Source of the DNA: CAVTLG01 sp963802635 | Lineage (GTDB): Bacteria; Chloroflexota; Ktedonobacteria; Ktedonobacterales; Ktedonobacteraceae | Assembly: GCA_963802635.1 (NCBI GenBank) | Contig: CAWDJJ010000003.1 | Location: forward strand, 62,001-126,000 | Direction: 5' to 3' | DNA: 64,000 nucleotides | Shown here: positions 16,666 through 25,304 of the stretch, one piece after another | Layout of the letters: every line of letters starts with the position of its first letter | Numbering within the stretch: position 1 is the stretch's first letter | Notes under the pieces: generated by a model | The model's input: the letters and a program-made list of their open reading frames with translations, nothing else | The model's database searches: none | What the model was told of the DNA's origin: nothing | Translations under genes and position numbers: made by a program

Positions 16666-17559
16666 ATGGTAGACAAATTACCCAAAGAGACAGCTCAACA
16701 ACGTGCATATCGGGCATTTGAGGCATTGTTGGTAAGAGAAGATCGTAGTATTGATCTGGCACACGCAGCTCTTATCATTGCCAGCACCGAGTATCCAGAC
16801 CTGGATAATGCATACTATTTATCGCAACTGGACGCGCTAGCGCGGCGAGTACGGGCGATATTGGCCTTACCAACGCAAGATATACTGCCACAATTGCCTG
16901 CCGAGGTTGATTTGCTCAGTGTTTTGCAAGCCATACATGCGGTGCTCGTTGATGAAGAGCATTTTCACGGCAATCAGCAGGACTATGATAACCCGCAGAA
17001 TAGTTTTCTAAATCGGGTCCTGGAGGAACATACAGGCATCCCGATCACACTCTCGTTGCTCTACATGGAAGTGGGCAAACGCATAGGTATACAGCTTGAT
17101 GGCTTCGGCTTCCCTTATCACTTCATGGTGGGATGTCATCTCCCACAGGGCATGGTCTATATCGATCCCTTTTATGACGGTCAGATCTTGAGTGCACGTG
17201 ATTGTGCTGAGCATATTCGCCAGATTGCTCAGCGCCGTATCAAATTGCATCCCCACCACTTTGAGCCGGTAACACAACACCGTTTGCTTGTACGTATGCT
17301 TAACAATCTCAAGCATATCTATATCGACCAGGAGGACTTTGAACGCGCGCTCACAATCTGCGATCTCATCCTGCTACTTATGCCCGCTGAGGCACTGGAA
17401 CGACGTAACCGGGGCTATCTCCACCTGCAGCTCAAACACTACGCGCGCGCCAAGTATGATCTAGCTACCTATTTAGAGTTCAGGCCACAGGCGGAAGATC
17501 GTTATGAAATTCAGAACTATCTCAGTGCTATTCGCCAGATTATGGCATTGATGAATTAG
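16666..17559 (+). CDS. SirB1-family transglutaminase-like protein with TPR
   Basis: About 297 residues from the ATG at 16666; the frame is open from 16636 and neither start has a strong ribosome binding site. N-terminal SirB1 domain (about 10-190): LSVLQAIHAVLVDEEHFHGNQQDYDNPQNSFLNRVLEEHTGIPITL, then LDGFGFPYHFMVG and YIDPFYDG, giving the Cys-less transglutaminase-like core with His and Asp. The C-terminal about 80 residues are tetratricopeptide-like (LERRNRGYLHLQLKHYARAKYD). SirB1 proteins are common regulators or chaperone-like proteins of uncertain function. Cytosolic, monocistronic. Confidence 0.85.
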   Translation: MVDKLPKETAQQRAYRAFEALLVREDRSIDLAHAALIIASTEYPDLDNAYYLSQLDALARRVRAILALPTQDILPQLPAEVDLLSVLQAIHAVLVDEEHFHGNQQDYDNPQNSFLNRVLEEHTGIPITLSLLYMEVGKRIGIQLDGFGFPYHFMVGCHLPQGMVYIDPFYDGQILSARDCAEHIRQIAQRRIKLHPHHFEPVTQHRLLVRMLNNLKHIYIDQEDFERALTICDLILLLMPAEALERRNRGYLHLQLKHYARAKYDLATYLEFRPQAEDRYEIQNYLSAIRQIMALMN

Positions 17560-17609
17560 CGTTTCTGCTGTTTATTCCACTGTCAATTCCTACTCCACAG
17601 GCCCCGACG

Positions 17610-19383
17610 CTATGCGGGCACAATGGGCAAGAGCACAAACGAGGGATGGGCGGCGTCATGCAAAATGGTCTGTTGTGCTACTATGCCCGTTGTATCGCTG
17701 CCAAAAGCGTGTCCGGTATTCGGGTTGCGATCCCAGCGGGGGAAATTGCTGCTGGTAATATCCAGGCGGATACGATGGCCGCGCTTGAAGACATTGCTGG
17801 TGGCCCACAGGTCAATCTCGTAGGCATAAGCTGTACCAGGCTCGATCAGCGAGGACTCAGCGCTTTGAGCGAAATCTCGGTAGCGTGCCCGAATAATGCC
17901 ATCAGTCAAATTCTGCGCGTAGCCGTCGGCGTGGACATCAACCAGACGAGCCACAAAATCAGTATCCGGGGCGCTCGAACTGGCCCACAGGTGCACCGTG
18001 ATCGGTCCGGTCACTTCCATATCTTCTTCCAGCGCAGGCGTTGTATAAACTAACACATCCTCACGTTCCTCAGTTGGACGTTGATCGACGACACCCGCAC
18101 GAAATTCCGGGGTCATCAGCAACGCTCCACCGCGCGTTATCACCGGATTGTTTGGATCATAGACATACTGGTCGGTTGTCTCTGCTTCTGGTACGCTGGT
18201 ACTCAGCGTGCCATCTCCGCGCAGTGAGTTAGCGTGTCCGCTGCTATGCAGATAGTAGCGGGTCTCGTGGGCGCGAGCTAAAGGCCATTCGTACTCGTCG
18301 CGCCAGATGTTTGCGCCCATCACGAATAGCTTAATGGGAGCTTCATTGAGCAGGCCGGTATCAATGCCCTTCAGGAAATGGTCAAACCAGCGCAACTGGA
18401 TACTCATGATATCGCTTTGCAAGTTGATCAGAGCAGGAGTAGAGGCGAAGCCGAAGTTCATGTCGCCAACCGGATTTGTCGATCCGACATGCACCCATGG
18501 ACCAATCAATAAAGTACTCTGACGTGCTTCTGCTGTAGCGCCTTGCGCGCGCATCAGTCTAAAGTTTTCAAGTGTATCTTTCAGGAAGATGTCGTACCAG
18601 CCGCCGATATTTAATGCTGGCACGGTGACTTGCTGATGTTTGCCCAGGATTGTCACTGACTCAGCATGTACGCGGTCCATTGGATACTCGAATGCTTCAA
18701 AGAAAACTGGCGAGATGTCAAGCGCTTTCAGGGGAGCGAAATCTTTGAGTGGCAAAGACCAGTAGCCTTGAGGCCCTAAGTCATCCAATGTTCTAGCCCA
18801 CTGGTAGACCGCCATGCCGAGGTTGCGCGGATCGGCGTTCGAGCGCGTGGCGACGCATAAGCACATTGATGCCCATTAACAAATGCCAGTTCGCAGGTAT
18901 GCCCAGTTCCAGAGCGCCACCGCGAAACAATACACTATTAAGGGGATCATTCCAGGTCATATATGGAGCAAGCGCTTTGAGTGCAGGCGGCTGGTGGACG
19001 GCTGTCGCCCATTGGGTAAAGCCAAAATAGGAAGCGCCAAACATCCCCACATCTCCATTGCTGTAAGGCAAGCTTGCAGCCCAGGCAACTGTATCAACGC
19101 CATCCAGTCCTTCCTTGCGCATGGGGTCCCACTCACCCTCGGAGGCAAAGCGACCGCGTGTATCCTGGACGATGACCACGTAGCCACAGCGGGCTGCTTG
19201 TATAGTATCCAGCACACCAGGTGTCCCCGGCAAATCCTTTCCATACGGCGAACGCGTGAGCAGAACGGGCCATTGACCCTCACCTGCCGGTCGATAGATG
19301 TTAGCACGTAGGATCACCCCATCCCTCATCTTCGCAGGTACATCAAACTCAGTGATGACTTGTCGACCCTGTTGTAGCGACAT
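17610..19383 (-). pseudogene. CocE/NonD-type alpha/beta hydrolase, split by one frameshift
   Basis: Two overlapping frames form one protein of about 590 residues. The N-terminal part (19383 to about 18840) has the S15/CocE start (FDVPAKMRDGVILRANIYRP), VVIVQDTRGRFASEGEW and the nucleophile elbow GMFGASYFGFTQW. The C-terminal part (about 18840-17610) has ALNIGGWYDIFL and the jelly-roll domain (GPITVHLWASSSAPDTDFVA, YEIDLWATSNVFKRGHRIRL). The break lies near 18836-18843, where frame 1 reads RRHALERR and frame 2 SNADPRNLGMAVYQWA. Intact homologues hydrolyse esters or amides (cocaine esterase, X-Pro peptidase, glutaryl-acylase types). It may be a real pseudogene or a one-base sequence error. Everything else is intact. 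Confidence 0.85.
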
Positions 19384-19558
19384 AGACGGCTTTGCTCCTC
19401 TTCTTCAATGATCATTGGTAATATGCAGCCCCAAACGCCGCCTGGACACGGCTAGTCAGAGCTGATGGAACCAAATGGTACTTATGTATGTGTATCATAC
19501 AACGTTAGCTCAATCATATGCGAACTCTCCTCGACGAAAATCTTTGTAAAAGCGCTCC

Positions 19559-19588
19559 TTGACACGAGTCCGCATCATTCGTTATACT
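19559..19588 (+). promoter_or_regulatory. candidate strong promoter upstream of repeat D and the FHA gene
   Basis: TTGACA (19559-19564), 18-base spacer, TATACT (19583-19588): six and five of six matches. The next gene starts 310 bases later, with a 236-base repeat in the leader. Confidence 0.55.
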
Positions 19589-19631
19589 CGTTGGTACGGG
19601 GTGGACGTTCCATCTGCTGATCTTCACTGTG

Positions 19632-19867
19632 ATATTACCTTGCATTCAGATGAGAACTGTGTTCTGGCACAGTTCTAGCCACCTCCTCTCTGTCAGATGA
19701 GCCGAAGGCGCACTCTACTCAGTTAGATGAGCCGAAGGCGAGAGGCGACAGCCTCGTTTCTGGACTTTCTCAGAGGAGCCACGACAGTTGCTGATCCGTC
19801 TGGCTGACTGCAAGGAAGCAGCGTTGCCAGACGGATCAAGAACGCGTTTCTGAATGCATATGGGTAT
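19632..19867. repeat. dispersed palindromic repeat, long copy D
   Basis: Left end ATATTACCTTGCATTCAGATGAG (19632 on), inner hairpin AGAACTGTGTTCTGGCACAGTTCT-like, then a variable interior containing GATGAGCCGAAGGCG twice, and the right end CGTTTCTGAATGCATATGGGTAT. Shares its ends with copies A, E, F and G, and its interior partly with E. It lies inside the leader of the two-FHA gene, whose frame could be artificially extended into it. Confidence 0.75.
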
Positions 19868-19898
19868 GAGCGTCTGGGTAGCATATAGAGTGGAACAT

Positions 19899-20612
19899 AT
19901 GGCACAAGAACAAGCTCTGGGGGCATACCTTGTCATCCAGAAAGGCTCTCTGGTTGGTAAACGCGTCGAGCTGTGGAAAGAGTGTACCACGATAGGTCGC
20001 AGCCGTGATAGCGATATCTTTTTGGAAGATATTACGGTGCATCGTAAGCAAGCCAGCATCCTCACGACGCATGCAGGCGGCTATGTCTTACGTGATGATC
20101 ATGGAAGTGGCGATAGCTTTGTTAATGGCCGTCCTATTCGTGAGCAACTGCTGAATAGCGGGGATCAGTTGTCCTTTGGTAGTACACAGATGACCTTTTA
20201 CGCGAACGAGGGCACTCGGCCATTCCAACTCCCTTCATCGCGTGGGCGTGAATTGCAGATTGGCAAGGTGCTTGATCCTCAGGCATCAGCCATTGCACGT
20301 CTGCAGGTTGCGGGTCCACATAGTAGTGTGCAAAGTATTGAGTTGCTTGCAGGCATGACGATAGGTCGTAGCCGAGAGTGTGATATCTTTTTGGAGGATC
20401 TGGCAGTCAGTCGGCATCACGCGACGATTCAGGAATTGGGACAACGTGAGTTTGAGATCGTAGATAATAGCTCGGCAACCGGCACGTTCATCAATGGTCA
20501 GCCAGTGAAACGCCACACGCTGCGAGAAGGCGATGTCATCCAGATTGGCATGACGAGCTTCACATTCTGTGTGACTCGTCCATCAGGCTCCCCGTCCCTG
20601 GAAAAGGGATAA
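19899..20612 (+). CDS. protein with two FHA domains
   Basis: About 237 residues from the ATG at 19899 (MAQEQALGAYLV), preceded by GTGGA; the longer frame runs into repeat D. Two forkhead-associated domains: first about 10-105 (CTTIGRSRDSDIFLEDITVH, VNGRPIREQLLNSGDQL) and second about 130-230 (GMTIGRSRECDIFLEDLAVS, TGTFINGQPVKRHTLREGD). FHA domains bind phosphothreonine peptides. The second has the canonical VSRHHATI; in the first the Ser/His pair is altered (VHRKQASI), so it may have lost phosphopeptide binding. Suggests a Ser/Thr kinase signalling partner elsewhere in the genome. Confidence 0.88.
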   Translation: MAQEQALGAYLVIQKGSLVGKRVELWKECTTIGRSRDSDIFLEDITVHRKQASILTTHAGGYVLRDDHGSGDSFVNGRPIREQLLNSGDQLSFGSTQMTFYANEGTRPFQLPSSRGRELQIGKVLDPQASAIARLQVAGPHSSVQSIELLAGMTIGRSRECDIFLEDLAVSRHHATIQELGQREFEIVDNSSATGTFINGQPVKRHTLREGDVIQIGMTSFTFCVTRPSGSPSLEKG

Positions 20613-20638
20613 GCTGGCCCTGTGATCCTCATATTGGA

Positions 20639-21469
20639 TCATGAAACACTCATGCCTAATAGCTGGCTCAATGCGTGCTCACGTTCCGCGTACATATCAA
20701 CCTCGCTGCCGTCTGGTTGACGAACTGGTGGCGCATAGGCTCGTGTGGCGCGTATGAATTGTCGTACCTCTTGCGGCATATCGTATCCATAATCCAGCTC
20801 ATGCTGCCGTATTAGTGTGGAGGATATGTCGCGGTACTGCGCATTGAAGGGGAGAGCGTGGATACAACGGGCAAATAGCTCATTTTGTGGTTGATGCAGC
20901 AATGCATACATTTCACGCTCCCCCGCGTTCCCCCGTGGCGCAACGAGCAATTCCGCCAGCGAAAAGAGCGCGTGCAAGGCAACATCCCGATCATCATCGT
21001 AATGGGGATCGAGGATTTGTACAATTTTGTCAAAGCCCATCAGGAAGAGGATGCGTTTCACGGCGGGAAAAGAGTTGCGGACCGCTTGCGCCTGCTCCAC
21101 ATATAATCCACGATTGAAGAGCAGAATGCCCGCGTGTGGCAAACGACGCTGGAGCAGCGTCTGGAGCAGCAGAATACGGTCCAGTAATAATGGACGTTCA
21201 ACCTTCTCTTTATCCACGGTATGCTTGCTAAATGCGGCATAGAGGTACATCGGTTCGTGTTGTCGGGCGTACTGTTGCGCTTGCTTTAGAAGTGCCAGGT
21301 GGGCAATTGTGGGTGGATTGAATGAGCCAGTGAACACAATAATGCTACCGCGTGGTTGTGGCGAGCCTGGTACAAGTAGGGATTGTGGACTGGACTCGGG
21401 ATGCAGTTGGTCTAGCAACCGTTGTATGTGCTTGAGACGCTGCTGTGTATAGGCAGAAAGATACATCAC
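20639..21469 (-). CDS. nicotinate/nicotinamide mononucleotide adenylyltransferase-like nucleotidyltransferase
   Basis: 276 residues. The cytidylyltransferase-like fold is shown by IIVFTGSFNPPTIAHLALL (about 39-57, the GSFNPPTxAH mononucleotide-binding motif) and the C-terminal RDISSTLIR (ISSTxIR). LFLMGFDKIVQIL sits where NadD has its D-x-W/F region. NadD and NMNAT enzymes join NMN or NaMN with ATP to make (deamido-)NAD. The about 35-residue N-terminal extension and the long middle (HYDDDRDVALHALFSL) are not standard, so it may act on a different mononucleotide. Cytosolic; downstream of the truncated methyltransferase. Confidence 0.78.
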   Translation of the reverse strand: MMYLSAYTQQRLKHIQRLLDQLHPESSPQSLLVPGSPQPRGSIIVFTGSFNPPTIAHLALLKQAQQYARQHEPMYLYAAFSKHTVDKEKVERPLLLDRILLLQTLLQRRLPHAGILLFNRGLYVEQAQAVRNSFPAVKRILFLMGFDKIVQILDPHYDDDRDVALHALFSLAELLVAPRGNAGEREMYALLHQPQNELFARCIHALPFNAQYRDISSTLIRQHELDYGYDMPQEVRQFIRATRAYAPPVRQPDGSEVDMYAEREHALSQLLGMSVS

Positions 21470-21494
21470 TCAACCTCTTTATTTGACCTTCTTT

Positions 21495-22375
21495 TCACTT
21501 GACCACTATAAAATCTGCTGGCTGTCTTAACCATTGAGCAAGATCTGCGGTTAGATCTTCAGAAAAAGGCTCACTAGCGCATAAATCGAAATTCTCAATA
21601 GACTGCCACGTTTTTTTAGAGGAAGTTTTCCTTTCCACTCTCTGCCTGTTGCACCGTTCCTTATACCAGGAGCATGGACTGGTACCTTTTTGTAACGGCG
21701 TCCAGTTCCCTCTTCAACGTACTGGTACTCTTTCGCAGAACTCTCATCAGTCCACGGCACATAGGGGCAATTCCAGACATAGTTGTCGGATTTAGTGTAG
21801 AAAAGGATGTAATCAGAAACGTTCCCATATGTTTTACGTGTATAGTTCTTGGGATTACACTTTTTTCGTGTTATCCAGTTTCGAAAATTGCCCTGTCCAA
21901 ATACCTCATCCATGATTACTTTGATGTGGAAGGCCATATTTTCATCCAGATGGACATAGATGGACCCATCAGCAGCTAGCAATTCCCGCAGTAATATAAG
22001 CCTCTCGCGTAGAAACTCGATATAATGAGCGCCTACTAGAAGATCACAGTATGCATCCCCTTGAGAACGAGACTGGAAAATACTGTTTGTTGCGAATGGC
22101 GGGTCAATGTATATAAGGCGTACTTTCCCCCTGATATCAGGTTCCTGAAGAAGAGAGGCCAAAATGGGCTTGTTATCCCCATAATAAAGATAATTTGTAC
22201 TTTGTTGCTCTGAGATCCCCTTCCATACTGTATGGATTGAAGCTAGCTCAGTCATTAGGATCTCTTGCTCTGGACGTTTCCCTTCATAGGCAAGGCTTAC
22301 ATCCAGTGTTGTTTTGGGTGTGGGTGATAAAACTTCTTGCGTTTTTCTTTGACCTTTAGGTAAGCCTGTCGCCAA
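21495..22375 (-). pseudogene. N-terminal half of a type III/beta-class DNA methyltransferase, frameshifted and truncated
   Basis: The intact frame runs 22375-21551 (274 residues). It has NYLYYGDNKPIL and the catalytic IYIDPPF (DPPF at about 91-94, motif IV), then LRELLAADGSIYVHLDENM and VHAPGIRNGATGREWKG, the standard start of a Mod-type N6-adenine methyltransferase. At a 7-A tract (coding strand; 21611-21617) the frame breaks. With one extra A it continues as TWQSIENFDLCASEPF... to a stop at 21495, adding about 30 residues. Even so the SAM-binding FxGxG motif (after motif IV in this class) is missing, so the gene is truncated. A homopolymer in a methyltransferase could be phase-variable, but loss of the C-terminal half makes simple decay or sequence error more likely. 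Confidence 0.72.
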
Positions 22376-22398
22376 CTTCCTATCCTTTCGAGAACATG

Positions 22399-22561
22399 TT
22401 ACTCTAGGAGCCAGGCCCGTGTAAGACGTTCCTGGACCATACGAAGAGTGAGAACCATAATTTGATCCTGCCAGCTTCGCTCTAAGCTGGCATAGTCATT
22501 CCACATAGTTCCAAGTAAAAGACCTGGGCCGTCATTAAGGAGCCAAGCACCTTATGCTTTG
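22399..22561 (-). pseudogene. short gene-fragment-like frame of unknown origin
   Basis: Between two in-frame stops a 53-codon stretch (GAWLLNDGPGLLLGTMWNDY..., VLTLRMVQERLTRAWLLE) looks like the C-terminal end of an amphipathic helical protein. No start codon with a ribosome binding site precedes it. It lies just upstream of the truncated methyltransferase and may be a relic of the same module. No family recognised. Confidence 0.25.
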
Positions 22562-22673
22562 GCATAAGATGCTGATTTGTTATCTGTGACAAACGCTATT
22601 ATACCGCTGATTTCACAATCTAGGAACTATTGTAGTGCTCCTTCCGTCGATAGATCTGGAGTTGTTCTTTGTA

Positions 22674-22740
22674 TAACGACTCAGGTGCAGTGCAAATCCG
22701 CATAAGGGCCAAGCGAGGTTACACCGCACCTGAGTCGTTA
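22674..22740. repeat. 67-base perfect-stem inverted repeat
   Basis: TAACGACTCAGGTGC (22674-22688) and its exact complement GCACCTGAGTCGTTA (22726-22740) flank a 37-base loop with no coding features. It sits between the exported-protein gene and the methyltransferase remnant, in the 410-base gene-free stretch 22376-22792. No T-run for a simple terminator. Could be a small non-autonomous element or a structured RNA. Confidence 0.6.
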
Positions 22741-22792
22741 CATTCTTGTACTCTTACTACTCAGTATTGTCTACATTCAAGTATTTCTGGCA

Positions 22793-23542
22793 TTATTTGA
22801 GATCTTGCGCAATGGTATGCAGGTCCTTAGCTGCATTGTGGAGGTCACTATGCGCATCCTGTTCAGCCGTCTCCAGTTGCTTGAGATCACTCTTATAGGT
22901 AGCAAAGTTGTGGTTGAAATTATCTACCGTGAGGTCAGGCAAAAGCAATTTTGCTGTGCTGATTTGGGCCTGCGCCTGTGTTAACTGCGCCTGGTAATCA
23001 TTCAAGAGCGGGTTCAGCGTGTGTTGTTTCCCGGCTGGTGCTTGCTTAACAGCTTGTTGAATATCTGGTAGGTGTTGTGCTAGCTTATTGCTCACGACGA
23101 TCTCGACTGCTAAATGGAGTTGATGGTAGTCTCGTGGCAGCACAACCAGGAAGATACGGAATGAGTAAACAATAGCCTGCACATCAGCGCGAGCTGCCTT
23201 AGCGTTCGTTTCGACATCGAGTTGCTTTTTGAGAGCCGTAAGACCATTTTCGTTCGTCGTGATATCGGACTCGATGGCATTGGCCTGGTCAGCATTGATC
23301 TGGTTTGCCTTTTGCAGTGCAACAACCTTCCCATTCAACGTATTCAGTGCTGTTATACGCGCAGCAATCTCCTGATCGCCTATAGTGATTATACAATTGA
23401 CATCTTTCAGGCCACATTTCGGTGTGGCTGCTAACGCGGAACCTGAGGGCAAAAAGGCAAAGAGTACCAGGGTGATAAGACTGCCCAATGGCAACAAAAG
23501 ACCCACGAATTTAGATGTACTGTTACTGTTGAGGCTTTTCAT
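22793..23542 (-). CDS. exported, helix-rich protein of unknown function
   Basis: About 249 residues from the ATG at 23542 (MKSLNSNSTSK), with TTGGAGAAAT just upstream. A long N-region then a signal-peptide-like hydrophobic segment (FVGLLLPLGSLITLVLFAFL) ending at about ALAATPKC, so secreted or surface-exposed. The mature part is mostly alpha-helical with heptad-like segments (ITALNTLNGKVVALQKANQI, YKSDLKQLETAEQDAHSDL), probably a coiled-coil or helical bundle; two cysteines near the new N-terminus (CGLKDVNC). No family recognised. Near another exported protein on the same strand. Confidence 0.6.
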   Translation of the reverse strand: MKSLNSNSTSKFVGLLLPLGSLITLVLFAFLPSGSALAATPKCGLKDVNCIITIGDQEIAARITALNTLNGKVVALQKANQINADQANAIESDITTNENGLTALKKQLDVETNAKAARADVQAIVYSFRIFLVVLPRDYHQLHLAVEIVVSNKLAQHLPDIQQAVKQAPAGKQHTLNPLLNDYQAQLTQAQAQISTAKLLLPDLTVDNFNHNFATYKSDLKQLETAEQDAHSDLHNAAKDLHTIAQDLK

Positions 23543-23672
23543 ATATTTCTCCAAAATTTAGTGATGGCCGGTAGTATAACCGGTGAATCGTTTGCGCGAG
23601 GAAGACTTCCTCCTGGTGAGCATTTAGAATGACCACAAATATTTTTTCCCTTGAGCAGATTTTAGCCACGTG

Positions 23673-23993
23673 TTAGGGATTTTGTGCATTCTCTGACTCC
23701 GAATTCGCGTTATTCGCATCATTTTGCGAGGTATCCATCGACTTTAAAAGACTCTGCACTTGTTGATCATCTGTCTGGACCTGTGTTGCACTGTTGCTTT
23801 GTGTGCTGGACTGATTACTCGTTGATGGCGTGGCGGTCGATCCTTGACCCTGCTGGGTGGCTGAAGAACTGTGATTGCTCGTACTACTTTGGCCTGTGCT
23901 TCCCCCGCAGGCAGTGAGCGAGATTGCCAGGAGTAGAAGCAGCATGACGAGTGCAAAGACGCTTCCCTGACGGATGCTGGTGTTTCGCTTCAT
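23673..23993 (-). CDS. small Ser/Thr/Gln-rich lipoprotein
   Basis: 106 residues. Basic N-terminus (MKRNTSIRQG), hydrophobic core (SVFALVMLLLLLAISL) and a lipobox LTAC, so a type II signal peptide with lipidation at about Cys29. The mature chain is low-complexity (STGQSSTSNHSSSATQQGQG...; NANSESENAQNP), typical of a surface-displayed spacer. AGGAGAAAAT precedes the ATG. No function assigned. It shares the strand and secretion with the neighbouring exported protein, 130 bases downstream. Confidence 0.7.
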   Translation of the reverse strand: MKRNTSIRQGSVFALVMLLLLLAISLTACGGSTGQSSTSNHSSSATQQGQGSTATPSTSNQSSTQSNSATQVQTDDQQVQSLLKSMDTSQNDANNANSESENAQNP

Positions 23994-24109
23994 CCATTTT
24001 CTCCTTATTCTATGATGATTCGGTTATCAGGCCACTGTATAGATAGCCCATCCAGCAATATATTTCTGGTTGCGCTACCTTTACAGTAACCAGGCGTGAT
24101 GACGAACTG

Positions 24110-24260
24110 ATAATACCCATATGCATTCAGAAACGCAACTCCCATTCCCCTTAGACCGTCAGAAACGAAGCTGACGCTTCTAGCCTTCGGCTCATCTGAC
24201 GGAGAGGTGGTGGCTAGAACTGTGCCAGAACACAGTTCTCATCTGAATGCAAGGAAATAT
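24110..24260. repeat. dispersed palindromic repeat, copy E (reverse orientation)
   Basis: ATAATACCCATATGCATTCAGAAACG at the left and TCTCATCTGAATGCAAGGAAATAT at the right; interior AGAACTGTGCCAGAACACAGTTCT hairpin and a CTTCGGCTCATCTGACGG segment shared with copy D. It lies about 260 bases upstream of the first T-box leader. Confidence 0.75.
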
Positions 24261-24524
24261 AAATCCATGGAGTTCGTTTCACTCACATCACCTAGTCTAA
24301 CCACTATAGTTCAATATTTTCTCAAGATGGGTTAAATATTTGTTCAATATTTGAAACTCTTTAGCAGGAGGGATGCGAGTGGTAATTATATCCATAGGAT
24401 CGCTAGTTGCATTGTGAGGAATGTATCCTCTTTCTGCCACATCCGTGAATCGCCTGGCAAATCCTTGACAAGTGCAGGTGGGCATGTTATAACTTGAAAC
24501 ATACCGAGATGACAACTGCATAGT

Positions 24525-24812
24525 AAAAAGCTTTGACAGGGCGAGTAACGGTGATCGTTGCGGACAGAGAGTAGACGGTACTGAGATGTCTACACGTACA
24601 CCCTCCGTGAAAAAGACCCTGAAGCTGCGAGAAGAAATCGCATTAGCGAAAGTAGAACTACGCCGGTAGCTCCCGTCAACGAGCAGATGTATGTACAGTT
24701 TGTATATACTCACTGAGGTTTCTGGCGTGAGTCAGCAACAAATGAAGGTGGTAACACGAGAGTTAAGCGCTCTTCGTCCTTGATGAAGGATTGAAGGGCT
24801 TTTTTATTTGTC
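24525..24812 (+). promoter_or_regulatory. T-box riboswitch 1 of the lysine operon
   Basis: Seen: a Stem I-like start (GACAGGGCGAGTAACGG, about 24534), a purine-rich AGAGAG (24566-24571), a specifier-like GTGAAAAAGACC (24607-24618; AAA/AAG lysine codons), the T-box core AAGGTGGTAACACGAGAG (about 24745-24762), and a terminator hairpin ending in GGGCTTTTTTATTT (24765-24812). T-boxes bind uncharged tRNA through the specifier and the 3' NCCA end and switch terminator to antiterminator, so the operon would be read when tRNA-Lys is uncharged. The next gene in line, after a second leader, is lysW, which agrees. The exact specifier triplet needs folding. Confidence 0.82.
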
Positions 24813-24831
24813 GAGAAATCATTCGGCCATC

Positions 24832-24957
24832 GGGTAGGGTCACACCAGATGTGCATCGAGGGCGGAGGCAAGCTCCCCCCCTACCCAGAAGGCGAATTTC
24901 GGGTAGGGGCGCACCTGGCGTGCGCCCAGAGAGGTCACAAGGACACGCCCCCTACCC
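24832..24957. repeat. two tandem GGGTAGGG-type palindromic elements between the T-boxes
   Basis: Element 1 (24832-24886) GGGTAGGG...CCCTACCC and element 2 (24901-24957) GGGTAGGGGC...GCCCCCTACCC, separated by AGAAGGCGAATTTC. Both carry inverted ends of the GGGTAGGGGC family seen at 27424-29011 and 51706-51735. They form long hairpins in the RNA between the two leaders. Confidence 0.7.
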
Positions 24958-24984
24958 CACAATTGCATACATAAAGGCGTGGCA

Positions 24985-25250
24985 GGGACAAGTAACGGAC
25001 CACTGGCGCAACCAGAGAACAAGCAGTAGCTGAAAAGCTTGCATGCCCAAGGCCGTGAAAAAGACCCTGAAGCTGCGAGAAGAAATCGCGCCAGCGAAAG
25101 TGAATCTGCCGGCTAGCCCCCGTAAGCGGGCACGTACAGGCCATATCCTGTGCACCGAGGCCCATGTTGTAAGACATGAGTAAAAGAAGGTGGTACCACG
25201 AAAGCTCAAGCGCTTTTCGTCCTTACAGAGGAGGAAGAGCGCTTTTTTGC
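24985..25250 (+). promoter_or_regulatory. T-box riboswitch 2 of the lysine operon
   Basis: Repeats the elements of the first leader: Stem I-like start (GGCAGGGACAAGTAACGG, about 24982), CAGAGAAC (25013-25020), the identical string CCGTGAAAAAGACCCTGAAG with lysine codons (25057-25063), the T-box core AAGGTGGTACCACGAAAG (about 25187-25204), and a terminator hairpin AGCGCTTTTCGTCC...GGAAGAGCGC followed by TTTTTT (about 25209-25247). It is immediately followed by lysW (58 bases). Two T-boxes in series should give a sharper or graded response to uncharged tRNA-Lys. About 35 bases are identical to leader 1, so it is a duplication. Confidence 0.85.
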
Positions 25251-25304
25251 GCCACAAAATAGGCTATAAATAGCATAAAAGTAGTTATACGAGGAGAAAG
25301 ATCT

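Noticed and set aside
24297..24713. A 138-codon minus-strand frame over the first T-box
   Set aside because: It lies antisense to the structured leader and its second half (RSFRVFF) repeats in the antisense of leader 2, showing that it is only the complement of conserved RNA.
24832..24957. CRISPR-like repeat array
   Set aside because: Two inverted elements only, with no regular direct repeats or spacers; matches the GGGTAGGGGC palindrome family.
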